A DNA stretch of 64,000 bases, from NCBI RefSeq assembly GCF_900537085.1, contig NZ_UNRE01000002.1:186289-250288 (forward strand), given 5' to 3'. Position numbers and translations under genes: made by a program. Each line of letters begins with the position of its first letter. The stretch's first letter is position 1. Positions 17,926 to 25,210 of this stretch are shown piece after piece. The notes beneath the pieces were generated by a model, which was not told the origin of the DNA, did not search any database, and saw nothing but the letters and a program-made list of their open reading frames with translations. The DNA comes from Agarivorans sp. Alg241-V36. Lineage in GTDB: Bacteria; Pseudomonadota; Gammaproteobacteria; Enterobacterales; Celerinatantimonadaceae.

Positions 17926-19050
17926 CTATTGAAGTGCGTTGGCGAAACCTTCAATGGCAGGTTTTTGTTTTAATTGCTCATCGAATAGCAGTGGCCAATC
18001 GTTATGACCAGTGAAGTTAGGGATCCAGCTGTCTGCGTCACTCACACCCCACACGCTAATGCCACCACGCTGGTTAGCTGGAACGTTGGCAAAATAAGCG
18101 GCAACAATTTCTTGGTAGCGCTCTTTTTGTTGTTGGGCCATTGATGCGGTGAAGTTATTTCTGTCACCATTGGGGTTCATTTTTATGTCTAGCTCGGTAA
18201 TTTTAACCTTCAAGCCTTTGGCAGCTACTTTGGCAAAAGAAGTCCCAATGGTTTCTGCACTTGGCCAATCGTAATTTACGTGCATTTGAAATCCAATGCC
18301 GTTAATTGGTACATCATCGGCCAGCAGTTCGTCTGCTAAACGTAATACCGAGTTTAGCTTAGCTCCGTCATCTTCAATGTTGTAGTCGTTGTAGTAAAGC
18401 TCTGCACTAGCGTCTGCTGCGCGCGCCATAGTAAAGGCTTTTGGAATAAAGTCTTTACCTAAATTACGATACCAAGGGCTACCATGGCCGCCGCTGTTTG
18501 CATCGGTATCACGGTAGCTGGCGTAGCCGTTGTCGTTATTGTCGTTAAAGGCTTCGTTTACCACATCCCAACTAAATACTTTACCGGCGTAGTGCTGAGC
18601 TACGGTGGTAATGTGGGCTTCCATCATGTCTTCCCAGTTACCACTGAAATTTATCATCCAGTCTGGCATTTGCGAGTGCCAGACCAAGGCATGAGCGTGC
18701 ACGGTAACGCCATTGTCTAAGGCCCAGTTCACCAAATTATCGGCATCTTCAAAGCTAAAGTTGCCTTGAGTGGGCTGTAAGTAAGAGGACTTCATGATGT
18801 TCTCTGCTGTAATTTGGTCAAAATGCTGAATCACTACATTTTGCAAATCAGGTCGAGATAAAATGCCGTTAGAAAACCAGTTTTGGTACTCAGCTGGAAC
18901 CGCAGCGCCTACATAGCTAGCTGTGAGATCTTTAAGGCTAGCTACTTCTGGGACTTCAATCGGCTCTCCTGAATCTGAGCTGGAGCCTCCGCAAGCAGCT
19001 AAGCTTGCACAAATTGCCGTTGAAATGAGTGCCATTGATAGTGAACGCAT
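17926..19050 (-). CDS. GH10 endo-1,4-beta-xylanase, lipoprotein
   Basis: The 374-residue enzyme hydrolyses internal beta-1,4 links in xylan. A lipobox, LAAC, places Cys20 as the lipid anchor, so it is probably held on the cell envelope. The GH10 barrel covers about residues 40-372. The acid/base Glu166 is in WDVVNEAFND and the nucleophile Glu286 in KITELDIKM. Substrate-site residues appear in VHAHALVWHSQ and GIGFQMHVNY. No carbohydrate-binding module is attached. AAGGATTAGGT precedes the ATG, and a LacI-type palindrome sits 17 bases upstream of the start, so induction by xylo-oligosaccharides is likely. The porin upstream may import the products. Confidence 0.95.
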   Translation of the reverse strand: MRSLSMALISTAICASLAACGGSSSDSGEPIEVPEVASLKDLTASYVGAAVPAEYQNWFSNGILSRPDLQNVVIQHFDQITAENIMKSSYLQPTQGNFSFEDADNLVNWALDNGVTVHAHALVWHSQMPDWMINFSGNWEDMMEAHITTVAQHYAGKVFSWDVVNEAFNDNNDNGYASYRDTDANSGGHGSPWYRNLGKDFIPKAFTMARAADASAELYYNDYNIEDDGAKLNSVLRLADELLADDVPINGIGFQMHVNYDWPSAETIGTSFAKVAAKGLKVKITELDIKMNPNGDRNNFTASMAQQQKERYQEIVAAYFANVPANQRGGISVWGVSDADSWIPNFTGHNDWPLLFDEQLKQKPAIEGFANALQ

Positions 19051-19067
19051 ACCTAATCCTTGATATT

Positions 19068-19081
19068 TGTTAGCGCTAACA
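19068..19081. promoter_or_regulatory. LacI-family operator before the xylanase gene
   Basis: tgttagcgctaaca is a perfect 14-bp palindrome of the form TGnnAnCGnTnnCA, the usual core of LacI/GalR-family operators. It lies 17-30 bases upstream of the xylanase start, where bound repressor would block transcription. No lacI-type gene is present in the window. Confidence 0.7.
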
Positions 19082-19132
19082 GCAACCTTTGATAAAACCT
19101 GTCGCCGAGAGATTTTCCTATTAAACCAAGAT

Positions 19133-19142
19133 AAAGCGCTTT
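19133..19142. promoter_or_regulatory. Second LacI-like palindrome
   Basis: aaagcgcttt is a perfect 10-bp palindrome with flanks (at...ca) that nearly extend it to the TGAAAGCGCTTTCA type seen for LacI-family sugar regulators. It is centred 63 bases from the operator at 19068-19081, so the pair could act together by looping. Confidence 0.4.
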
Positions 19143-19660
19143 CATGGGATTGCTAAAACACTTTATCGTTTTATAAGAAATTGCTTTTGTGACCTAGAAC
19201 GGAAGTTGGCAGTTTGGAATGACTAGTTGTCCCCTTAAATTTCCTTTAAATCAATGAGAAAGAAAGGTGGGTTAGGGCTTACCTCCGCTAATGCTATAGC
19301 TTTTAATCCTGCCTAGTTAGTCTTCTATAGAGTTAATGTTTGTTGTTATAAACTGGCGTTAGCGTTCGCTTTGAACTGTTGCTTTTCTGTATTCTCTGCT
19401 TATATCACCAATTAAGACTTTATATTCTTATTTTTATTGTTTGGTGATATTTAATGCTGCATTACGTTTTATAACAGCGCGATAGAATAAATTACAGCTT
19501 TTGCTTTCATTTGTGATCTGTATCTATGGTAAGGTTTTCATGCGTGATATTGCTCTCAATTTAGTCAATTTTTTGGATGTATATTCTGTTTCGTTGTCGC
19601 CAGCCCCATCGCGGCAAAATAAAAAGCATAAAAATATCATTATTCCAGGAGTTGTTTTAT
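19143..19660. other. Porin upstream region with a long inverted repeat
   Basis: About 520 AT-rich bases precede the porin start. A perfect 10-bp inverted repeat, atatcaccaa (19402-19411) and ttggtgatat (19441-19450), is separated by 29 bases. A TGTGA half-site at 19511 might be part of a CRP site, but the second half is missing. No gene is convincing; a short frame starting at 19501 overlaps the porin leader and has no ribosome site. Confidence 0.4.
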
Positions 19661-20950
19661 ATGAACGTGAAAGCGCTTACATCGGCAGTGGCAATTGCAC
19701 TTACTTGTTCACCTTTAGCTAGCGCAGCTGAAGATGAGGTTAACGCCGACCAGTTTCAACAAATTAAAGACTCACAACCGGTTGTTTTAGACCCTGACTT
19801 TCAAGTTGAAGAGGGCATTATTTTCTCTGGCTATGCGCGTTACGGTTTGCATTATTCCGATGACTTTCAAAAATATGTTCAAGCTGAAGGTGAGCTAGCG
19901 GGGCGTGCGACAGGTCGCTTAGGTAACGAAACCAATGGTGGCGAATTTCAATTTGCTAAAGCCTTCCAAAGTGACAGTGGCGCAATTTGGGATGTGGTAT
20001 TGATGCTAGAAAACTGGTGGAAGTACGAGTCAGAGCTGCAAAGTGGTGAAGAAATATCAGAGTATGGTGATATAGCGCTTAAAAAATTCTACGCCGGTGC
20101 CACTAACATTTTTGCTTCGCAACCTAACGCTTACATTTGGGCTGGACGAGACTTCCACCAACGTCCACAACAGGGCATAAATGATTACTTCTGGATGTCT
20201 CACGATGGTCAAGGTGGTGGTATTTATAACCTTGAATTGGGTGATATGGCAAAACTAGACTTCTCGGTAGTGGGTCAAGTTGATGGTCCTGGAGATAACG
20301 GCAACTACGCACTTACCTCTAAGTTACATGCCTTGCAACTGGCTGATTCATTAGCCTTAAGCTTTTTGTTCAACTACGGCTTTGAAAGCGACCAATATGA
20401 CGACAATGGCGTAATTGAAAACAAAGACAAGATCAATGCTTACCACTTAGCCGCAGTGTTAGATCAAAACTGGTCTAAAGGCCGCAATCAGTTTATCGCG
20501 CGCTATGCAGATAATGCCGATACCAGCGTATTCAATAAAACCGAAGACTTAACCACGCTGTATTTAAGCTTGGAAGGTGCGGTTAATTTTAATGAGAAAG
20601 TGGCCTTAGAGTACTTAGGTGCCTACCACAATTACGATGCTAACTCTTCAGAAGATGATCGTACTAACTACAGTGCCATTATGCGCCCAATGTACAACTG
20701 GAACGAAACGCACTCTACCTGGTTAGAAGCGGGTTACTCTGTGGTTGATTACGACCAAGGTGGTAAAAACAAAGCTTGGAAAGTGACCTTATCGCAAAAC
20801 GTTACCATTAACGCCTTTGCCAATGCTCGTCCAATGCTGCGCTTTTACGTGACAGCGGGTCAAGCCGATAACCAAGTTCGTAGTAACGAAGCGATTGCCG
20901 CCGAGCAAGATACTTTAGCCATGGGCGCAATGTTTGAGTCTTGGTGGTAG
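19661..20950 (+). CDS. LamB-like carbohydrate porin
   Basis: The 429-residue outer-membrane protein has a signal peptide ending near LASAAEDE and then the maltoporin-like barrel. It opens with FSGYARYGLHYSD, followed by GRLGNETNGGEFQFAKAF, and contains AYIWAGRDFHQRPQQGINDY and FWMSHDGQGGGIYNLELG. It ends on an aromatic residue (ESWW), as barrels do. Relatives pass malto-oligosaccharides or other sugars. The xylanase next door and the shared control region suggest xylo-oligosaccharides, which is inference. I chose ATG 19661 because CCAGGAG lies 8 bases before it and a proper signal peptide begins there; an upstream in-frame start at 19577 gives no signal. Confidence 0.88.
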   Translation: MNVKALTSAVAIALTCSPLASAAEDEVNADQFQQIKDSQPVVLDPDFQVEEGIIFSGYARYGLHYSDDFQKYVQAEGELAGRATGRLGNETNGGEFQFAKAFQSDSGAIWDVVLMLENWWKYESELQSGEEISEYGDIALKKFYAGATNIFASQPNAYIWAGRDFHQRPQQGINDYFWMSHDGQGGGIYNLELGDMAKLDFSVVGQVDGPGDNGNYALTSKLHALQLADSLALSFLFNYGFESDQYDDNGVIENKDKINAYHLAAVLDQNWSKGRNQFIARYADNADTSVFNKTEDLTTLYLSLEGAVNFNEKVALEYLGAYHNYDANSSEDDRTNYSAIMRPMYNWNETHSTWLEAGYSVVDYDQGGKNKAWKVTLSQNVTINAFANARPMLRFYVTAGQADNQVRSNEAIAAEQDTLAMGAMFESWW

Positions 20951-20998
20951 GGCTTAAATAAACCCTTAATGTTACACCTATTGTGTATTTGAGTTGTT

Positions 20999-21025
20999 GG
21001 GCGCAGTAAACCTGCGCCCCTTTTT
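20999..21025 (+). terminator. Rho-independent terminator of the porin gene
   Basis: The 8-bp stem gggcgcag/ctgcgccc closes a 5-base loop and is followed by CTTTTT. It lies directly before the convergent fadD stop codon. Confidence 0.9.
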
Positions 21026-21026
21026 G

Positions 21027-22688
21027 TTAGCGTAACTCTCTGCGGAGTATTTTACCCACATTGGTTTTGGGCAGCTCTTCTCGATAAATTATGTCTTTTG
21101 GCATTTTGTAGCCGGTTAAGTGTTTACGGCAATGCTTTTTAATCTCATCGCGTCCAACCCGCGCATTACACACCACAAACAAGCGAATGCGTTCGCCACT
21201 CACATCGTCTGGAACACCTACTGCTGCGGCTTCCACAATCGACGGATGTAGCGTTGCAACTTCTTCAATCTCGCTCGGAAATACGTTAAAGCCTGAGACT
21301 AAAATCATGTCTTTTTTGCGGTCTTCAATAAAGAAGTAACCCTGTTCGTCCATGCGGCCAATATCGCCAGATTTAATCCAACCGTCTTTGGTGATTACGT
21401 TGGCTGTTTCTTCCTCTTGTTTCCAGTAGCCCTGCATCACTTGCGGGCCCTTAATTTGTAGTTCGCCTATGCCACCAACATCTAGCTCATTGCCTTCTTC
21501 ATCTACCACCCGAATTTGGGTGCTAGGCATGGGCACGCCAATAGAAGGAATAAAGGCCTGTTGTTCATGGGTACCTGCGGCCACAACTGGTGAACACTCG
21601 GTAAGTCCATAGCCTTCAATTATCGGCATTTGGGTAAGCTCTTGCCATTGCTCGGCGATGTGCTTTTGAGTCGCCATGCCGCCAGCAATAGTGAAACGGG
21701 CTTTAGAAAAATCTAGCTGCCTGAAGCCTGCGTGATTAAGCAAGCCGTTAAACAAAGTATTTAAGCCAAAGATCATGGTAAACGGGTACTTACGTAGGTC
21801 GTTTACAAAGCCATTAAGATCTCGCGGATTAGTAATTAGCAAGTTTTTACCGCCAATGTACAAGATGAACATCATGCTCACGGTATTCGCGAAAATATGG
21901 TAAAGCGGCAGCGGTGTTACAGCATGTTCTTGGTCTAACAAAGTGCGAGGGGCAAAGTGATAATAAACTTGAATCACGTTAGCCAGCACATTGTGATGGC
22001 TTAACATTGCACCCTTAGCCACACCAGTGGTGCCACCGGTGTATTGCAAATAAGCAATGTCATCGCCGCTAATTTGAGGCTTTTGATAAGCCATGGTTTT
22101 GCCCTGAGTTAAGGCGCGTCGCATCGATATAGCGCCAGGCAAGTTGTATTTAGGCACCATTTTTTTAACGTACTTAACTACAAAGTTAACCAGCGTGCGT
22201 TTATGCACGGCCAGTTGGTCGCCAATACTGGTAAGAATAACGTGCTTAACTTGGGTGTCTTTAATCACTTGCTGCAGGCTGTTGCCAAAATTAGTCACAG
22301 CCACAATTGCGCTAGCTTCTGAGTCGCAAAGCTGGTGCTTTAATTCGCGAGGAGTGTATAGCGGGTTAACATTTACCACGACTAAACCAGCTCGCAGGGC
22401 GCCATATAGCGCAATGGGGTATTGCAATACATTAGGCATCATTAGGGCGATGCGCTCGCCAGCTTGCATGCCTAGTTCTTGCTGCAAGTAGGCGGCAAAG
22501 GCTAGTGATTTCTGGTCTAGCTCTTGATAGGTGAGGCTTTTACCCATGTTGATAAAGGCGGTTTGCTTGGGAAACTGTTTACAGCTGTGTTCAAACAGTT
22601 CCAGCAAATTCTCAAATTGCTCTGTGCTTATTTCTGCGGGCACATCGTCTGGGTAGCTTTTTAACCAAGGTTGGTCTGATGAATTCAT
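21027..22688 (-). CDS. fadD: Long-chain acyl-CoA synthetase
   Basis: The 553-residue enzyme activates long-chain fatty acids to acyl-CoA through an acyl-adenylate. The sequence shows the ATP-binding motif YTGGTTGVAKGAM, the adenylation motif GYGLTECSPV, the hinge KSGDIGRMDEQGYFFIEDRK and a C-terminal lysine in LPKTNVGKILRRELR. Length and order match E. coli FadD. It acts at the inner face of the inner membrane, where it also pulls fatty acids inward for beta-oxidation. GAGGATAG precedes the ATG. A FadL-like outer-membrane protein encoded at 49523-50773 could supply its substrate. No FadR-type site was clear. Confidence 0.95.
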   Translation of the reverse strand: MNSSDQPWLKSYPDDVPAEISTEQFENLLELFEHSCKQFPKQTAFINMGKSLTYQELDQKSLAFAAYLQQELGMQAGERIALMMPNVLQYPIALYGALRAGLVVVNVNPLYTPRELKHQLCDSEASAIVAVTNFGNSLQQVIKDTQVKHVILTSIGDQLAVHKRTLVNFVVKYVKKMVPKYNLPGAISMRRALTQGKTMAYQKPQISGDDIAYLQYTGGTTGVAKGAMLSHHNVLANVIQVYYHFAPRTLLDQEHAVTPLPLYHIFANTVSMMFILYIGGKNLLITNPRDLNGFVNDLRKYPFTMIFGLNTLFNGLLNHAGFRQLDFSKARFTIAGGMATQKHIAEQWQELTQMPIIEGYGLTECSPVVAAGTHEQQAFIPSIGVPMPSTQIRVVDEEGNELDVGGIGELQIKGPQVMQGYWKQEEETANVITKDGWIKSGDIGRMDEQGYFFIEDRKKDMILVSGFNVFPSEIEEVATLHPSIVEAAAVGVPDDVSGERIRLFVVCNARVGRDEIKKHCRKHLTGYKMPKDIIYREELPKTNVGKILRRELR

Positions 22689-22973
22689 ATTCTATCCTCA
22701 CCCATTAGTTAGCATTAATAGTCCTGTTTGGCGAACCAAGCGGTTTTACCAAGCAGATAATATGCTGTTTGGGCCTTATCTATTTTTGCCCGCAAGATTA
22801 GCTGATTGGGATAATAAACCCTAGCGTATTTTTGTGAATCGTTGAGCTAAATCATTAGCCAATTTCATCAAGTAACCAGTTTTGTGGATAAAGTGCCGAT
22901 ATGCACCGAGATTATTTGACCTTAGCAAAGATTTAAATAAGGGAGTGGGGTAGTGGAGAGAGCTTTTTGACTA

Positions 22974-23015
22974 GCAAAGCCTAAACCAACAATGGCAGTG
23001 GTGTTTAGGCTTTGC
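22974..23015. repeat. 13-bp inverted repeat
   Basis: gcaaagcctaaac at 22974-22986 is the exact reverse complement of gtttaggctttgc at 23003-23015, with 16 bases between. It lies just beyond the stop codon of the 52-residue leftward gene and could stabilise or end its transcript, but no T-run follows on either strand. Confidence 0.6.
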
Positions 23016-23037
23016 ATTGGTACCTAGTCATTAGTAC

Positions 23038-23196
23038 TTAGTCATTTTTCTGCTTTGTTTGAGTGTTTATGTTGTTAGCCAAAGCCTGCACTTCTGCGAC
23101 TTTGCGTTTTAAGTCTTCAGTCGCAAATTTGTTTAAGTTATTGCGTGAAGCTTCCAAGGTGATGCCGATTCCAATCATATCTAAAGTGTCGCCCAT
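23038..23196 (-). CDS. Small protein of 52 residues, unknown function
   Basis: A leftward frame from ATG 23196 to TAA 23038 encodes MGDTLDMIGIGITLEASRN, then an amphipathic, Lys- and Asn-rich helix to the end (LKRKVAEVQALANNINTQ). A strong ribosome site, GAGGAAA, sits 6 bases before the ATG, which is the main reason to believe it. The first 15 residues are mildly hydrophobic and the rest would form a charged helix, so it might bind a membrane or a partner protein. No family recognised. It lies alone in the 700-base gap between fadD and a LysR gene. Confidence 0.6.
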   Translation of the reverse strand: MGDTLDMIGIGITLEASRNNLNKFATEDLKRKVAEVQALANNINTQTKQKND

Positions 23197-23402
23197 GAGT
23201 ATTTCCTCTGCTTTATGACCTTAGCGATATTGCTAAAGCGTGCTTGCAGTGTAGATTGATAATGCGACACTAATAACTCTCTAAGCGATTTGATTTATAT
23301 CTCTTGGTGCGCGGGTGATATATTCCACTATCTACGGTGTGACTGGCAATCTTAATCAATTGCTAGAGAGTGTTGGAATTGAATCTTCGAAATAAAATTC
23401 TG

Positions 23403-24281
23403 TTATTTGTCGTCAAGCTTGCAGAAGTAGTCGGTGAAGGCTTGCATGGCGAGGTTTTGATGGCGTTCTTTTTTCCACACAACATCGCAGTGCCAGTGCT
23501 CTTTGCTCATTCCGTTTACCCACAATTCGCTAAGCTGTTGTTGTGCGAAAAGCGGCTCACATAAATAGCGAGGCAAAATAGCCCAGCCTAAACCAGCTTT
23601 TACTAACTCAATAATCTGCTGGCTATTGCTGGCGCGAATTTGACGGTGGCTAATGGATTGAGAGCTTGCTAAGCCCAGCTGGTTGAAAAAGTTAAAGCCT
23701 ATCTGCCTAAGCTGGCGTAGCTCTAGCTCTGAGACCTCTACTACTTGCTGAGAAGGCTCAGCTTTAATCGCACAGCACAACTCAAACTGATAGGCACGAG
23801 AATAAATTAACTGTGGTGAATACTCAAAGGTTCCCAGGCTAAATCCTATATCAACCTCTCCTTGTTCCACCCATTGGTGAATGCTCATGGTGTCGCCACT
23901 AAGTACGTCTATATCTAGGCTTGGATATTGTTGGTTGAGGATCTTTAGCCCTGTGGCAAATTGTTCGTCCATGAGGGATACATCAACCGCGATGTTGAGC
24001 TTATCGGGTTGTGCTTCAAGTAAAGCTTGGGACTTTTGCTCAAAGTAATTTAGCTCGCTAAGCACTGATTTAGCGTAGCAATATAGTGAGATGCCTGCTT
24101 CAGTAAGCTTTACTGATTTGGCCGAGCGCGTGAATAAGCTCAAACCAAGATCTAACTCTAGGTCATTCACCAAGTGGCTAACGGTGGTGCGGTGTTTACC
24201 TAGTTTACGTGCCGCTGGACCAAAGCCTCCATATTCTTTGGTATAAACAAATGCTTCGAGTTGCTCAATGGATGCAGGCAT
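23403..24281 (-). CDS. LysR-family transcriptional regulator
   Basis: The 292-residue product has an N-terminal helix-turn-helix (QLEAFVYTKEYGGFGPAARK, then HRTTVSHLVNDLELDLGL and LFTRSAKSVKLTEAG). A LysR effector-binding domain follows, ending near the C-terminus (AILPRYLCEPLFA). It is transcribed away from the solute-binding-protein gene, whose start lies 150 bases to the right, so that gene is the most likely target. The effector is unknown. Confidence 0.92.
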   Translation of the reverse strand: MPASIEQLEAFVYTKEYGGFGPAARKLGKHRTTVSHLVNDLELDLGLSLFTRSAKSVKLTEAGISLYCYAKSVLSELNYFEQKSQALLEAQPDKLNIAVDVSLMDEQFATGLKILNQQYPSLDIDVLSGDTMSIHQWVEQGEVDIGFSLGTFEYSPQLIYSRAYQFELCCAIKAEPSQQVVEVSELELRQLRQIGFNFFNQLGLASSQSISHRQIRASNSQQIIELVKAGLGWAILPRYLCEPLFAQQQLSELWVNGMSKEHWHCDVVWKKERHQNLAMQAFTDYFCKLDDK

Positions 24282-24431
24282 GGCTATCTAGGGAGGCCTT
24301 ATTAGAGGTCAATACTTATTACTATATCCTATTTAGTGCTAGCTTGTATTTGTTAGCTTTTACTGACTATAAGCTTGATTATAGCCTTGTTTTTACTAGT
24401 GTTAGCTTAGGGGAGAAGAAAGGAAGCAGCG

Positions 24432-25145
24432 GTGTTACGCATATTAATACTTTTTCTTAATTACTTAGTTATTGTCTCTGCGCAGGCTGCGTGTGAAACC
24501 ATTAGAGTTAATGGTGAGCATAATTGGTTTGATGTGTCATACAGAGAGAACTCGCAAGCTCCACTGGAGGGTTTGGCAGTAGATTTGGCTAACCGAGTAT
24601 TTGCTGATGTGGGTATTAAGCCCGAGTATCAAGCGATGGTGCCATGGAAGCGACAGTTTTTGCAGTTAGAAACCGGTGATTTAGATTTAATTGTAGCGGC
24701 ATTTCACAACCTGCAGCGAAGCCAAAAGTTTGTGTTTAGCGAAGCTGTGGGCGTGGAGTATAGCACTGCGTTTATACACAAAGAGCAAAGCGCTGCTTTT
24801 ACTGGTTTAGCTAGTTTAGAGGGCAAGCAGGGCATACACCTGTTAGGCAGTAGTTTTGGCGACCAGTTTGACAGCTTTGCGAAACAGAACCTTACTATTT
24901 CAACAATGGATGACTTAGACAGGGCCATTAAGCTTATTGCCTTAAAAAGAGCTGACTATTTGTTATATGCCACCCACGGAGGAAGGCTAAAGATTGCTGA
25001 TACAGAATATGCCGATATATTAGTGGATTTACAGCCTAGTATTAGTAAACAGCCAATTTATATGGTGATGTCTAAATCCTCGCCTTGCTTGGAACACTTA
25101 GATGAAATAAATAGCGCTATTAGGCGACATCGAGACGATTTCTAG
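24432..25145 (+). CDS. Periplasmic solute-binding protein, family 3-like
   Basis: The 237-residue exported protein has a signal peptide (LILFLNYLVIVSAQAAC) and a bacterial extracellular solute-binding fold of the amino-acid type. Visible parts are PLEGLAVDLANRVFADVGI, VPWKRQFLQLETGDLDLIVA and the second-lobe segment ALKRADYLLYATHGG. GTG 24432 is the start, with AAAGGAAG about 8 bases before it. There is no ABC permease or ATPase next to it, so it may be a sensor-like orphan or serve a distant transporter. The divergent LysR gene probably controls it. Confidence 0.85.
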   Translation: MLRILILFLNYLVIVSAQAACETIRVNGEHNWFDVSYRENSQAPLEGLAVDLANRVFADVGIKPEYQAMVPWKRQFLQLETGDLDLIVAAFHNLQRSQKFVFSEAVGVEYSTAFIHKEQSAAFTGLASLEGKQGIHLLGSSFGDQFDSFAKQNLTISTMDDLDRAIKLIALKRADYLLYATHGGRLKIADTEYADILVDLQPSISKQPIYMVMSKSSPCLEHLDEINSAIRRHRDDF

Positions 25146-25161
25146 GTGTCGTTTTTCAATA

Positions 25162-25189
25162 AAAAAGCAAGCCCTAAGGCTTGCTTTTT
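25162..25189. terminator. Bidirectional Rho-independent terminator
   Basis: A 12-bp stem, aaaaagcaagcc/ggcttgcttttt, with loop ctaa lies between the convergent solute-binding-protein and RND-permease genes. The A- and T-runs let it act in both directions. Confidence 0.93.
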
Positions 25190-25210
25190 AGTTTATATGC
25201 TAGCGCAATC

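Noticed and set aside
19501-19722. A 73-codon frame upstream of and overlapping the porin start.
   Set aside because: No ribosome site and no family. It overlaps the porin signal peptide in another frame.
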